Shown here: positions 35,801 to 50,469 of the stretch, piece after piece | Position numbering within the stretch: position 1 is the stretch's first letter | How the letters are laid out: every line of letters begins with the position of its first letter | Source: Myoxocephalus aenaeus | Taxonomy: Eukaryota; Chordata; Actinopteri; Perciformes; Cottidae | Assembly: GCA_038501785.1 (NCBI GenBank) | Contig: JBAMJR010000070.1 | Location: 756,501-820,500 of the forward strand | Length of the DNA stretch: 64,000 bases | Reading direction: 5' to 3' | Translations under genes and position numbers: made by a program | The notes under the pieces: generated by a model | Database searches by the model: none | Told to the model about the DNA's origin: nothing | What the model saw: only the letters and a program-made list of their open reading frames with translations

Positions 35801-38084
35801 TAAGAAAGTGATATGGCCAGGACAATGTCAGGAAGCCGCAAATACATGTTCATTGTTCACATGAATGTTAAAGCTGGTGGTTGTCCAAATGTGTTGGTGT
35901 GTGTGTGTGTCCATTAACAGCTATGTGTCCACCTATAACGAATGTCTACCGGCTGATTCCTTCTTCGGCGACACAGATAATGCTGGGAAAGTCTTCTTGA
36001 TGTCACAAGGACATTTTATATTTTAATTTAGCTGTGCAAACTGATAAAAAAGGCCACTGTTACAGTCATTAAAGGCAACAGTCAGAGCTGATTTAAAATG
36101 GCCCAGTGGCATGACCTTCCTGGCTTGAAATTGATGCTCAGCACGGTTTGGTCCGTAACAAACACGGTAAAGTAGAAACTGGTCTATTCATGTGGACAGG
36201 CACAAAGCAGTTCCTTCAAGTGTTGTTAAGTTAGTTAAATTCTAATTCCCTTCGGGCTATATGTACATGGCTCTGTCCCCTTTGAAGGAGCCAGCTATGT
36301 TTACCCTTTGATCTGTGGCAGAGGCAGGAACTGATCTGAAATATATTTGTTTTAACACACAAGTCTAAAAATAACCGCAGGACAAAGCGCACAAGACACA
36401 AAGGATCAGCTATTTGAGAGGAGGAAAAGACATTTTCAGAGATCCGACTTTCAGCCTAAGGAGCTGGCCAGACTGTATCGGCCTCAAGCTTTCTGATTGG
36501 TTACTAATGACATCATCCCCAGGGCCAGTCCCTCCCTCCCGCCAGACGATGTCATCAGTGCTGAAGCATCTCAGCGATGTAATGCAGGGAGGTACTCAAG
36601 TAGCACCCCTTCTTTCTTCCCCTGCCTTCCTCTCTTCTCTCATCCTGTCTCTTCGTTCCCATTCCTCTCTCCGTCTTCATCTTTTCATTACGCCCCTTCC
36701 GCTCATCAGCTGCACCCAGATAAAAAAATCCCTTCCCACCTGTTTATTAGCACTCTGAAACATTTACATTTCCTAATCCTGTCTGTGTCCTGCAGCTGTA
36801 ATTAAAATATGGATCAGAGATGAGAGGTGTAACTAAAGACGTGAACATCCAGGTGGGCCTGACGTCATTAAGTTAGTTATAACTGCTCTGGTTACAGAGC
36901 ACAAGCATCATTCTGGAGACTTAGATATATGCAACTACAAGACAGAGTGTAATGGATTAGCTTTCCTTTTGGATACAAAATATAACTCACATGAAATGGC
37001 ACAGAAATACTTCACCATAATGTGTAAAGTCCAACATCTGAGTGTTATGTCAGTTTGTTCCTCTTTGATTTATTCAGACCATTTCATCTTTTGGCTAGAC
37101 CCTCACATCTGTTTTTTAATCACAATTTGTGAGTGACTGAGTGAGTGTGAGTGTGTGTGTGTGTGTGTGTCCTGGGCAAACATCCAGAGCTCAAGCGGAT
37201 TAGCAAGGGGACTCTACCCTGATCAAAGCAGCACAGAATCCAGCTTACTGGGACATACTGTGTAACACATAACCCCCATGGAAATGATACTTTAGATGCT
37301 GCAAACCCATGCTGTGTCGACCTCCAACTGCAATGCAGTTCCCTTAAAATGGAACATTTCTTATACGTCTTTCCTATCGTGTAGACACAATTTTTGGGGA
37401 GAGGAAGAACTTTCGAGCGGAGCTGAAAATCAGAGAACTGACACTCAAACTAAGTGCTGTCATCGAGTGTGGAGTATGCAGCTGCTCCATAGAAGCTGTA
37501 CTGGTTAATAGTCCAAAGAGAAAGTACCGGTTGTTTTCTTGAAAAACTCCAAGCAGAGAGTCCCCTGGTGGCACGGAAACATTCTTGGTTTAGAGTTTAC
37601 AGCAACACACACACACACACAAAAAAGAAATGAAGCCCAATACAGCAGAAATAATATTTCCACATGCTGGTCATAGAGAGAATAATAAAGTATGTAACGC
37701 AGTGGGTTTACAGAATGAACACAGTCATTTGTGTCCAAGAGGCAACTTTCCTTTTCAAGAGTACTACTGTCAAAATTCATAAAGAATATGTCTCAAGGAA
37801 ATATGATTTATGTTGACAGTACGCAGTTTGAGGACACACCGTGGCCGCTAAGTAGCTATTTTATGTGAATGAAATGAAATGATATGAGCAATGTGAGAGG
37901 AGTCACATGTTGTGACGAATCTACAGAAATCAGTTGACTCTCCTCTTCCCCTGAGCTTCCCCTGAGGTTTAGTCTCACTGCTCTCATCAACTCGGTGTCC
38001 AGAGGCAACAGGAAGCTGTTTCTTTCAGTAAGAAATGCTCTGATAAACCTTCTGTGCACAACTTACCCAGCACCAAATGGCAGA

Positions 38085-38215
38085 TAGGCAAAGGTAGCGA
38101 CTAGCTGGTGGACACGGTTGAGAATTCATAACTCCAAAAATGCCACTGTGTCTTCTGGATGTGCAAGCAGACAAGTCTGCTAAACCCTTCACTCTAAATC
38201 AATGTCAATGTTGTG
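38085..38215. repeat. Fish interspersed repeat fragment
   Basis: GCGACTAGCTGGTGGACACG and, further on, AAATCAATGTCAATGTTGTG resemble the same family as the fragment at 35675-35800. It is old and degraded. Confidence 0.4.
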
Positions 38216-38274
38216 TTTACACCTTGTTATGCTGCCCCCAAGTGGCCGACTACATTTTGATGGGCATTTAAGAA

Positions 38275-38455
38275 GAAGAAAGAAGAAAGTATCCTTTATT
38301 AATCCCCTTGGGGAAATTATTCTCTGCATTTAACCCATCCTTATTTAAGGAGCAGTGTGCTACTATGGGGAGACAAGGGATAGAACCGTCTACCTTGTGG
38401 TTACAGAACGACCATGAGCTAAAGCCGCCCCCAAACTTCACAACTTCTGACATAG
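38275..38455. repeat. Fish interspersed repeat (ATTAATCCCC..GGGGAAATT type)
   Basis: CCTTTATTAATCCCCTTGGG, GAAATTATTCTCTGCATTTA and ACCCATCC..GGAGCAGTG are recognisable parts of a widespread fish retroelement-derived repeat. Confidence 0.65.
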
Positions 38456-41400
38456 TCTATACAAGTATTAGAACAAAGTAATACACAACTTGTCGATTAA
38501 AACAGTCCTTATTGGAACCCTGCTTTTTATTGTTGCACATAGACCATGCTGCACATCTGCAAAGAAACTCTTGAGAAGCTTTAGAGTTCTGTCACGTTAT
38601 TAGTCGGCTCCAATTGGGGCCCGCTGATACCAAGTAAGACATGCATTATGGATGCAGTCCCAGTAAATTCAGATTGAGATAGTGACTGTAATTAAGTAAT
38701 TCTCTCGAGTACTCCATCAAACTGTCTGCGAATGACTGAGAGAGCAAATGGGATGTGTCTGAGTCTAATAATAAAAGGCCTCCTCAGCCATGGCTGGGAT
38801 CTGTCCGCCTGAGCAGACACTGAGGAGCTTTTGGCTAAACTCACAGGAAGCTTCAGCAGAGGGTAATATGAATTGATACTTAATATGTGAACAAACCACA
38901 TAAAGCACATTCCTCCTGATGATTTGCTTGTTGTATGATTGCCGGTCCATTGGCCAGACAGGCAATACGGCACATTTCAACACGGCTGCACGCGCACACA
39001 CATGCAGATAGCTGATCCGGTACCCGGTGCCTTCCCTCAGCTTCATTATGTACATAGTGAGATGGTTATTTTGCGATGCCTCTGTGGCTAACCACCGTCA
39101 TCTACCACCTAATGGCTTTAGCATGTGTCGAGCAGCCCATTGGCTCCAGCGGTCTCAGGTCTCAGAGAGCTGAAATGAAGCAGGGCATTGTTATGTTGCT
39201 GCCGGGAAGGATACACGCTCCTGAAAGGAAAACCTGACGGGAAGGAAACCTTGAAACAAAGTGCTAAGAAACGGTGATAAAGAGCACAAGGGACTGAACT
39301 GTGTGCGTTGGTGTGTGTGTGAGAACGTGTGTTCTAAGGGTCCGTTTCCCCTCTTCCTGCCATTATAAAAAACAAATGGAAATATTCAGAACTTCATGGA
39401 ATTCTCTGTGGCCTTGAATGTTTAAGGTACAAGCAGAGTGGGGGAATGGAAACTCTCAGCAAACCAATTACTAGCTATAGTTTTCCCCCTTTTATGGGAA
39501 TGTAATGATAGACTGGTAAACCTTATGGCTGCCCCGTAATATAGATATTATCTGAAAAGACAAGCTTTAAAAACTAATGCTGTGAAGGAGCTTTTGAGCT
39601 AAACCCCGTCACTACTGGGCAGGCTAAAATGGAAAATACCGTGAAAGGCCTATTATGATTTTTATAATTCAAATATTACAAAAGAATGGTCACACTGGGG
39701 ACATATTTCACTTTTATTAACACTGGCACGACTATTGGAACTCATTCAGGGTACTGAGGTGAAGCAGAATGGTAAAAGACTTACTACAACATAAAAAATG
39801 TCAGGTTTTACAAGATGGCTTTCATTACTCTGAGGGGAGCCTGGGGTGGAATAGCTCACTGGCACAGGAGCGCAGTCTGGAGCGGAAAAAACACTGCAAA
39901 AAAATTAAAGGAAATATTATTTACTGAAAAGGTTCTTTTTTTTAATTGTCTCTGGTGTAAATAAGAAGACTAAAACCAAAGATACAACAGGCAGTATATT
40001 GATTGTATCAACATGTATTGCTTATGTGGACCAAATTCTAGCTTATTCCTCTGTGTCATAGACCTCCATTGTTATAAAAAATAAACTGTTCAAGAACACA
40101 TGAGCCACATCGTTGCATATCTTCCTTCATTATGGTGAACAAGGGAACTGAAGTTTATTTATTTATTATATTATTTATTGATTCAACATACACAATCCTA
40201 GTGCCCTAAATACAAGCAAGCACACCAACTCCACAGCAAGAACACTTCCGTTTGAGAAGTTGGAAACTATTACGACTAAAAATTGCGGCCTGAAAACTTC
40301 ACTTCCACCACATGCTGTGTCTAGCTTGTGTGACGAAATCTTTTATGAATTGAAGAACGGATTTGAAGTTAAGCGGTGTCTCGCTTGTACAATCCCCTAC
40401 TCCTTAAATAAAATCCTGAGCATAAACAGATTCCATACATGGTTGCAAATACAGTCACACCTGTATATCTGTATTTTTAATACTCATTAAACTGCTCTTT
40501 TTGGGCTTCTTTCCAGTACTTTCATGGCCTAGTAGTCTATTTATCAGCCAGAGCAGGAAGGAGCTCTCTAAACAGACCAAAACAGACCATGTAGAAGTAG
40601 ATAGCAGGTTTCCTCAAAACTTCCAACGCCAGTGCTCAGGTAGCTGCTGTTCCTAGAATAGCCCGGCTTAACAAAAACATCCTGTGTGTCACAGGCTTTA
40701 GAGAATATTTTCAGCAGTAGGACTTTTTTTAATCTCAACTGTGGCTAAATGAGAGTGTATTGGGTCTGTCAGGCAGAGGGGTAATTATGAAATCATGCCA
40801 CGATAGTGACTCCGTAGCAAACGGTCAATTTGGCCGATATAGAACATATACGAGTGAACTATAAGGGACAAGGACAAGGCGCTGCAGGTTGTTAAATAGG
40901 GCTCAGGACAGAAGTCTCATCCATATTAATTGGGATTAGGCAGCTTTAAGACTCAAATTCAGATTTGTCTTAATTACCAAACGCTTCATGGGGACAGAAA
41001 ACCTTGAGTACGTTCAAAGAGTGAGAGTGACGTTTGCAAATATAGTTTTACAGGCCTGACACCTAAGGGCATTTGTAGATTATATATTTCATCAGTGCAC
41101 TTTTACTGCATTTCATCTTCCCTCTATTATCAACTTGTCCTCCTTAGAGTGTTCTCTGACTCATGAGGGCAGAGACGGTTGTAGTCAGATGGACAAAAAC
41201 GTACAACTCCTGTTCATGTGAACACAAAGCAGGTCCGTCACTGGACACAAACAAGCCTGGTATGTTCTTGTGTGTCGTGGGAGGCACCACGTCAAACCAA
41301 ATGCCTCAAGGAGTGGACGGATGGGAGAGGCGGAGGGATGTTGACACTGGGAGAAAAAACCCGGGGTGGGTTAATAGCGACTGAAGAGTGTCAGAACAGT

Positions 41401-43264
41401 GTCCACTTGAGCCTGTGGGTGGGGAACATTTGTCTTACCTCCCCCCTCCTCATCACTGCCGGAGTGAGAGAAGAGATGGTCAAACAAATGACTTCACTGA
41501 ATAGGTGGAGTCACTGAAGTATGTGAAACGTACGGGAGTCAAGAGGGAGTAAAGAGTGAGCAAAAAGACAGCGTTTGTCATCTAAGTAGGGCGTTTTTTT
41601 ACAAGAATAAAGACAAAAAAAATGAACCTTCGCGGAAAGATTAACAGATGTTTTACAGTTGTCTATGTGTAAGTCCACCCATTTGCAACTTAAAGTGACA
41701 TGTTCCAGCACGCTCTATGCAGAGAGGCCTAAACAAAATAATAATCTAATTTCATGTCTTGGCAAAATTTCCATTAGCTGCAGCAGCATCGAACGTCACG
41801 ACAGGAAGCATGATTTTCCTCTGTGGATTATCCTTGTCACAGCAAAGCCGACAGCATCCACTGCAGCAAATGCTGAGGTCTAACATAAGCCTCTACCAAT
41901 GCACAACAGCACAACAATAGACAACAACACCAGGGAAACACATTCGCAATAACACCGCCTCCTTCAGAAGAGTTCTCGTTGTTTGCATCTCAAGATCTTT
42001 ATTTGGAGCTGAATTATTTTCTGCTTTCGATTTCTTTCGGGGGTTGAAAAAACTTATTCAATATCATTCAGACCAATTGTGAATATCAAATAGAAAGGGC
42101 ACAGGTAATGAGCGTCTGACAGTAATGAAACATTATTAGTTGAACTCTAAATTACTGCCTTATTAAATCATTTTCTGCTGGTCTGTCACATTTCTCTGTA
42201 CAAGGCTTGTTGACATTAGCGGCTGGCTGAAAGTCATCTCACTTTAATCCAAGAGGAACGCAAAACGTCTGTATATATAATAGAAAAAGCTTATCTTCTG
42301 CTCATTTTAAGGACAGCCAAATACAAGATTTCCTGCAACTGCCTGCAACTGTTCCACGGAATATGATTTAGCTCGAAATTAGGTCAATTCACGACAAGTA
42401 GAAGACAATTAATGTGACTGAGATTTTATCAGATTATACCTTGCAATCATCTCCACCTCTATTAGACTCGAGTTGTTTTGGCCATGAGGAAAGCTTTATG
42501 GTCTAAGCTGCTGAAAAGATAGGAAATCTTCCTGGAGGCTGAAATCAGTTGTTCGCAGCTAATTGAGAACTAAATGCGCCTGTGGAAAAATCCTAAAATC
42601 GTATTGAACAAAACTGATACCAACACTTTACTGTCCGAAAAAACTATGAAGTGACCCTGTGAAGGAGGTCCGGGTTTATATAAATCTTAAAACAAATGTC
42701 TTTATCTTGATTGGGATTGAAGAAAGCAGTGGATTTACTTTAAAGGGGTCGGTCACCCAATTAAAAATAAAAACATCGAGTTTGAAGGTCAATTAATGAC
42801 AAAACATTCTAGTCTTTCAGCCATAATCACTGGAATGGCATTTAGAAAATCCCCAGAGTCACTATTCGTGTTGCTCTGGATAATCCACACACTTGATCGA
42901 AAAGTTTTTATTGGAACTTTCTTCTATAAAAAGGGGGGATTGTGTAATTTGGGTGATCTCATCCCTTAACAATGCTTTAACTCAAAAGCAAAGCATTATT
43001 AGCATTTTTTCTCTTTTTCTGTCGTTCTGTCTGTTTCTCTCTTGCCATGTCTATTTTGTATTACAAACACAAACAAACAAATGCACTTTGAGGAGCTTCA
43101 TTCAGTTATCATTTCTGTAACTCAGCCTCCAAAAGTGGCTGAAATGAAAGCTCTGTAATGAGGTTTGATCAAAACCTGAAGCTCAATGAGACGTGGCTCG
43201 AGTTGGCTCGGGGCCCAATGAAGGATGACAGTGCAGACAGCTCGCAGGAGAAACACCTGGTCAC

Positions 43265-43266
<2 letters not shown>

Positions 43267-43308
<42 letters not shown>

Positions 43309-43324
43309 ACCACCACCACCACCG
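43267..43324. repeat. Compound (CA)n(CAC)n microsatellite
   Basis: A CA run passes directly into CAC triplets at about 43307. Confidence 0.95.
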
Positions 43325-45089
43325 GCCTCAGCACTGCTCGGCCACATGCCGAGGTGTGTTTCCACCGAGCTCAAAGTCCCGTGGCAGCCATCAAACTCCA
43401 CAGCCACAGATTTGCATCAGCAAATACATCTGGGCCAGGTTAGTGCTTGGTTAGTGCTAGACCCAGACACGATATGTTAAGTCTGGATACTGACGCAAGA
43501 GAGCGGTCCAGCAAGGTAATCAAGTGGTCAAAACATAACCTTCATAATGATATCAGACAAGAGAATGCATATGGTCAGGAGCTACTGTGTGCCTTTGCTT
43601 GTAAAAAAAAAACAGTGCCAAAATCACTGTGCCGCATATGCTAGCATTTAGACAAATAGCTTGGCTGAATTAGACTGGCAGCCAAAGCAGCGCCTTAGAG
43701 TTAATAACAGTTTCCTCTGGTCTTGTGAGAAATTGACAACTTGCTACATCAGCAAAGCACAGATACAACTTGTGAGAGACAGTCTAACGCTGACAAAGTG
43801 CCAGAACGAGGGATGAAGGATGGAGTCCGGGGGCTCTGGTCGGGTGCAAGGGTGCAAGCTCATTTGTCTTTCTGACGAGGCACTCCTCTCCGACCCTGTT
43901 ACCCCCGCCCCCCCAGCACAGGAGCTGAAGTTGATATACTCATTGCTGAAAGAGACACAACAAATCACACCCATCTCTGAACACCTGACAAAAAAATAGG
44001 GTTATGTCTTTACAGACCTGTATTCCTCCAGAATTTATTATTACAAAACAGTGAAGCCAAAAACAAAACTGTCTAATTGGTGGGCTGCCTGAGCTTGTTA
44101 CTTTGTTTTTACATTTCAGCCTTTATTAGACAGATGACAGCGTTGAGGCATACTGGAAATATACTGGAAATAGGGGGAGAGTAAGAGGGTTATGAATCTG
44201 GGACATTGCGTTTTTATGGCGTGGCAGTGTAACCATTTAGCTTAGGTGCTCCAAAAAGAACAGATTGAACATTGAAATATTATTATTATTTATTTATTTT
44301 CTGATAGGATGTTGCGTTTGCTGATTAGCTTCTCTTCTTTTATATGAATATTTTACACAAAAAAAAACATATTTTAAACCATTCAGGGAGATGCTTATCA
44401 AACATTTACATGTGAATGGCTCTGAAATTAACTATGACTTTTCTATTTGTTTGTGCTTGGGCGGGCCACTCTTTTCCAGATGTAAATCCCCTCAACAGTG
44501 GAAAAAGTTCCAGCGGTATTGGAGAGCTCCAGGCAGGAAAATAGGCTTGTTAAGACAGTAAAATGCTTAAAATGCTATTTCATTTGCAGCACGGTGACAC
44601 ACTTGTGAAATAGTAGTAACTGGTAAGCATAGCATTTAGATAAAAAAGAGATCACTATTTACAACAGTTTACTGCTGGGCCCATGAATCTATTTGAGTAG
44701 CGCAGTCTCTTTGAAGACGCGTTTTGACATTGATGTTCACTTTGAGAGGAGGAATGCAGCATCTCCCCGGTGGGAAAATTTAACAATCCATTTGATCCAG
44801 AGAGCAAACAGCCCCATACATGGCCAACTCTACACTAAATCTGATCTAAAATCAGCTACTTTCATCTACAAATGTCACTCCTCTCTGTGATCTATAAAAG
44901 GGAGACACAGAGGCCGTGAAACAGATTAGGAAAGGTTCTGTAGAGTGTTTGAATCTGAGACGATTCATGTACACAGATAGTTTGTGTCAGTAGTGTGTTT
45001 TGTGAAAGTGACCGTGATGTTTTCAAGTTCGGCCTCTCATGGGCTGACCCTCACCACTCGACTCCCCCATTAGCTTAATTAGACACAGC

Positions 45090-45114
45090 CACACACACAC
45101 ACACACACACACAC
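45090..45114. repeat. (AC)n microsatellite
   Basis: AC run of about 25 bp. Confidence 0.95.
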
Positions 45115-45508
45115 ATTAGATGGTCCACTTTTTGCTTCTCACACTGAATGGCTGGCTGCAGTTCAAGGCACCACAAAAAAAAAAAAAAAACAGCTCTGCA
45201 AAACAAGCAGCGTTCAGAGCCAGGGAAAACCATCAGCAAGCAGCACACACATAAGAAAACTACGCCGTGTGCTATTCAAAAATCCCCCGGAATTGAAAAT
45301 GACATTGCGTGCAATAACAACAATAACAACAACGACAACAAGCCAATTCTCAAGTCATGCAAGAATCTTTGCCTCAGAATACATCAGTTTAGTCTGAAAA
45401 TGGGTGTTGCTTGCACTCACATGCAGCCTATATGACTGAGCATCTGTGCGTACTTAAGATCACATCTGTGTGTGAGAGCGTCTCCTTGCGTGAGATGCGG
45501 CTACTCAC

Positions 45509-45660
45509 CTTTCTTTTCTGGCTCTCTGCAATTCAGTCCTGATAGATAAAAAGCCCCAAGTCTTGGACCAGAGTGACACAAACTAACTAACACACCGTCG
45601 CAGTCCCAAACTTTTTGCTCACTCCCGGCAGATCTGCACACTTCCCCTGCTCCCCCTCCC
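45509..45660 (-). promoter_or_regulatory. Candidate alternative noncoding first exon and promoter of kiaa1217
   Basis: On the minus strand a segment ends CAGAAAAGAAAG followed by a consensus donor GTGAGTAG at 45508. The 150 bp before it contain no ATG. Just upstream lies a GA tract (45720-45679), then ATTGG (an inverted CCAAT box, 45760-45756), GC-rich sequence around 45778-45810 and a 100-bp GT/CA repeat. This arrangement resembles a 5' untranslated exon with its promoter. The KIAA1217 family is known for several promoters. There is no direct evidence of transcription, and the exon's upstream limit is a guess. Confidence 0.35.
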
Positions 45661-45667
45661 TCTCTTT

Positions 45668-45678
<11 letters not shown>

Positions 45679-45720
<42 letters not shown>
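45679..45720. repeat. (TC)n / GA tract next to the candidate alternative exon
   Basis: About 42 bp of TC, read as GA on the gene's sense strand, about 20 bp upstream of the candidate 5' exon. Confidence 0.95.
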
Positions 45721-45726
<6 letters not shown>

Positions 45727-45851
45727 TTCAGCACTTCCTGGGCTGCTGTTTATGCTCCAATCAGGCCATCCAAGAAAGTGCTGCCGCCCCTCCTCCCCGT
45801 CCTCTCCCTCAGCCAACAGCCATTGTTTAGCGGGGGCTTGTCACATGTAGA

Positions 45852-45957
<106 letters not shown>

Positions 45958-47754
45958 CCCTCTCGACCAAGAGGGAACCTCTTGCCACTGCCCGGCGCCT
46001 AGCTCTTTTCAATCAGCAGAAGAGGAGCGAGGAAGGAGCAAACTACGAGCTGAAGACGGGGAACGAGAGCAAGGCTGCTGAGGAAAAAGACATGGAGCAT
46101 GGAGGGGGCGTCCTACTTGAGTGTCTTTATGAGAGAGATACACGTTTTCTGGCAGGAAGAAAAGGGGGGTAACAGCGTTAAGTAAGGGTTGGGGGTGTGT
46201 CCGGAACTTTCTCTCCAAATCCAACAGCTTGTTGTTACTAACCGCAATGAGGCTCAGCCCATCATAGCCCCCAAGGAGCCTGAGAGCTCTGTCTCCAACA
46301 CAAGGCGCCCTTCCCATAGTCTGCCAAAGGTTTTCACCACGATACCTCGACCCCTTCTCCCAAAGCCTCAGCCTCCACTTCACTCATTCACTGAGCTGCT
46401 AGCACAGCCGGGCCAGCTCTCTCCAGGCTTTTGGGTGAACTATAAAGGGTGGAGGTGTGATGTGGGGGTGAGGGGTAGTAAGGTCGAAAGGTGACGTGTG
46501 GGAGGAGACAGGTTGACAGCAGCACACTGAGCTTTTGTTGGTGTTGTTAACTGTTCCATCATCGCATGACGGTAACACCTTGTGGGTTGTGGAGGAGTTC
46601 AGACCGAGCTGAAGACGTTTAGGTGGTATAACTTGAAACACATGTTTTACTTTCAAGATAAAGCTTTTGGAGGCAAAACTAAATATGTTTGTAATTGAGG
46701 TGAACGGGTGTGCATTGGATTAAATAAGATAAGGATATTTTTTAAGAATAATTCTGGTAGCCTTTTTAATTGTTTGGTTACGATAACATTGTACTCACCA
46801 AAGTAATTACTGAGATATGATAAAATGGTAACATTGCGTCGATAAAGTGCAACAGTACTTTGATACACAATTAGTCGGAATATCAGTCAACAATTTAGCA
46901 AGGACTGAACACCTTAATTCAGTAATACAATTCAGTGAGAACAGTAGTACTCCACATGATGAGTAAACTAATTCTGATCTGTACAATCGGTGGAGTGAGC
47001 CTTTAAATCCTTTATAACAGTTTGACTTCTTACATAATTTTCTTGGTCGGACTTCTTTTTAGATTCAAAGAGCTCAACCATCAACTGAGTGAGCACAATG
47101 CTGCTGTTACACACACATATGATGGCCATAACCACGAAAATAGGACCCGTTTTGTAATAAACAGGAGTTATTCGTAGACTGATGCTACTGTGATGCAAAC
47201 TTGAAATGACCAAACTAAACCTCTCTCCTCTGCCTTCACTACTCGTTTCTTCTTCTCTCCCCTCCTATAACCTGTCCTCGGCTCTGAATGCGATTCATTC
47301 AGTCAGCCACACGGGCCGATCGGTGCCAGGCTGGACTAACATTCATCTTGTTGTTTAGTCTGGGCCCCATGTGTTGGAGCTGGGAGGTCGCTCTCCTCCG
47401 CAGACCCCTCCTCTTGTGCACACAAGCACAGAAAACCCCACACTGACAGACGCAATCTGGACATTCACTACTGTGGTTCATTGTTTCGGGGCTCAGATGC
47501 ACAAAACAGCCAAACTTCAAAGCGGCAGTCACTACAAAACAGCACCGACGTCAAAAGAGAAAATGTGCCCTCACTGTGTGGCTCAGGTGTGTCAGCATGG
47601 AGGCTTTGTGCATCAGCATCCATTTCTTATGCTGCTTTAATCACATAATAAAGAAGGGGAACGAGATGTTGACTCTTGTCTGCTTCATTCATGAAGCAGA
47701 CAACAGGAGGCAGGTGCAGGGACTGTATACAGTGCAATATGTGTGCACTTTGTG

Positions 47755-47813
47755 CACGTGAAACCGTATGTGCACGTGCTCATGAATACTATTTGGACTC
47801 TTGATGCCACGTG
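47755..47813. promoter_or_regulatory. Cluster of three CACGTG E-boxes
   Basis: CACGTG occurs at 47755-47760, 47773-47778 and 47808-47813. The first two lie in identical 10-bp contexts (TGTGCACGTG). Three palindromic E-boxes in 59 bp far exceed the chance rate, but function is not shown. Confidence 0.35.
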
Positions 47814-50469
47814 AAAGTGGAAATGCCTTGACATCACTTTCTTCCTGCATGAACAATATAAACAGGGTTCACTTTGACTAATCCCTTCGTGTTAAATCCT
47901 TCCATTGCTGAAAAGAGACCCGAACAAATGGAGAGGGGAGACAAAATAAAACATTTGGGATTTAGCCGTGAGAGAGCAGGTGAGGATTACACCTGATGCT
48001 ATTCAGTTCGGAGCCCTGTGCCAGTCTGCTATGGAGGGACCGATCCTGCAGTCACCCAGTGAATGAGCCACCTGCGTGCTTTGGAAGACACCAAACTCCA
48101 CTGCGCTTGTATAATTTGATTTATGAGTCAGTCTCTGATGAGTTAAGAGAGGGAAATGACTGCTGTCAGTAACAGAAATTCCAAAAGATGCAGAAAAAAA
48201 GTAGCTTCCTAGTCTCAAAGACGGCTCTAAAAAATATATATAAAGTTGAAAGACGGATTCAGTAAAGATGAGTCATATCATAGAAAAACAGGAGGAGTTA
48301 TCCAACATGACAGCTTGTCATGTGGCCACTTTAATCCAAACGTTGCATAGTCGCTTGGTATGCTAAAAAAGGTCCTAATGCTAAAATGTCGATGGGGACA
48401 TGCTGTTGGAATCCACACACAGAAAACATTATGGTTTAGCAGTTATCACTCATATCTGCGTAACTGACAGGAGTAAAATCACATTTTCATATCAAGTTTG
48501 ATATTTTATGCAATTTTACTGTTGCACTTGACTTAACGCCCAACAGCTTTACTCATTTAATGCTTTACGCCAATGCCTCATTTAGCATTTATCAGCAGTA
48601 TGTTAGACAGAGATATAATAATAATAATAATCTCTCCTGTGACACATCAATACCTGTATATAAACAGTTATTGAATGTTTGATAACTCAATATAAGATAA
48701 TGAATCCTTCAGTGTGTTATAAAGCTTCTTTTTTTTTTACTCCACCGGTTTAACAGTCAAAGGTATTGCTGCGAAGTCATTTTCACGTCAGTAACCAGAC
48801 TTTTAGAGTCAGTGTCTTGCTGGCTCACATCAGGTTTTGGTTTCCAGGCCATCTTCCTACCAAAGTGATACAGAGTGCAAAAAAAAAAGATGCACCAACG
48901 GGTTTGGCTGCAATCCACCCAGATCCCACTCTAGCCCATGGACCAAGCTGCCCTTTTCATATATTTAGCCTCAAATCATCCAAAGCCCTGGTGATTTGCT
49001 GCTCTCTATTTTAAAGCCAGTTTCATAATCTTCAACAGGGAGGCTGGAGAGTTTAGCCGATGGCCACAATGGAGCCACTGGTCTGGATCTCTGAGTCAGC
49101 GTCAAACATTCCCAAAGCGCACACAGAAATCATACTCAAGTTCTGAGTTCACGACTTTACCCATTTGAGAAATGTCTGAACCATCCGGACGCTATGCCAA
49201 CAAAATGCACAACTTTGCATTACAACGTATTGAACCCCTCACAAGTCTGCAGAGATCCCACAACTCATGCTCATAACTTGATGTAGTAGCTTGGTGAATC
49301 TGTCTGCCATTATGGATTCATGGGTAGGAGAAGTTGAACTAAATAAATTAATAACAGCCTGAAGTAATGAGAATGTGAAGTGAGAGGTGTGAGATCACTG
49401 GAGAAGTGAATGTGGCACTATGAGGCCAGTCTGATCGTCCTGTAGCCCACTGCAACAGTGACAGAGAGGAACAATGAGACATAACTCCGCTGCATGGGAA
49501 CATAGCACAGAGGGTCAGAGGAGGTCACATGACTGTGTTTCTGTCTGTCTGTCCATCTGGCTGTTGGTCTCTCGGTCTCTGGGTGGGCGCACACACACAC
49601 GTGCCTGAATACAAGTGGCAGCATCCATGAAGATGTGGTCAGACAGATTACGTCCTTGAGAGAACGTGAGTGTATCCTTCTGTGGTGAAGACTGCAATCA
49701 GTGTTCCAGTCAGACAATCTCGGAGGTATAGAGCACAGAACATGAAGGACAAGACTTGGTCAACGAAGGGTCCAGAGATTAAGAAAGCCGAGGCTAAGTG
49801 CCAGCTTCAGAGTCAGCCAGGCAGCAGGCGATCTGAAGATCGCAAGACAACTTCTTCCCAGATCTCAGGTCGGAATATCCGACTGAGCAGAAATACCTTA
49901 TTAAGAACCATCTGAAAGTAAGTCAGAAAAGTGCTTCTGTCACTCAGCAACTACTGTCAGATTGTCCTTGTGTAAAGCTGTCAGTTGCTCCAAGAATGCA
50001 ATTATAGAGGGAACAAAATGCCTTCCCATTGCATTGCTTTTAACCCACACAATGTCAGTTTTCTAGAATTCTCATCATATGTTTTACAGCCACAGTTTAA
50101 AATATCCGGTTGGATTAAAAGTGTCTCCCTTTTTCTGATTGATAGCATGTTAACATCTACATGCTAACATGTCTTTAATATCAATATAATAAGAAAATGA
50201 TTTTGGGTGTTGCAGGGAATTCTTAAAATAAAACAACTCTTATATCCTGTTACATGGACAATGGGTTATGTACATATTTGGACAGTCATATAAATGTAAT
50301 AGCTTTGCTATGATTTTACATGATTGTATTGGTACCACAAGCTTTGGTCTGGAGCAAGTTTGAGATAATTGTGATTACTAGATTTTAAATAATACTAGAC
50401 CAGTTGGGTCAAAGTAATTATAGACAGTGCACTTTCACATACACATACAGTACACTTGTTTATAGTATC

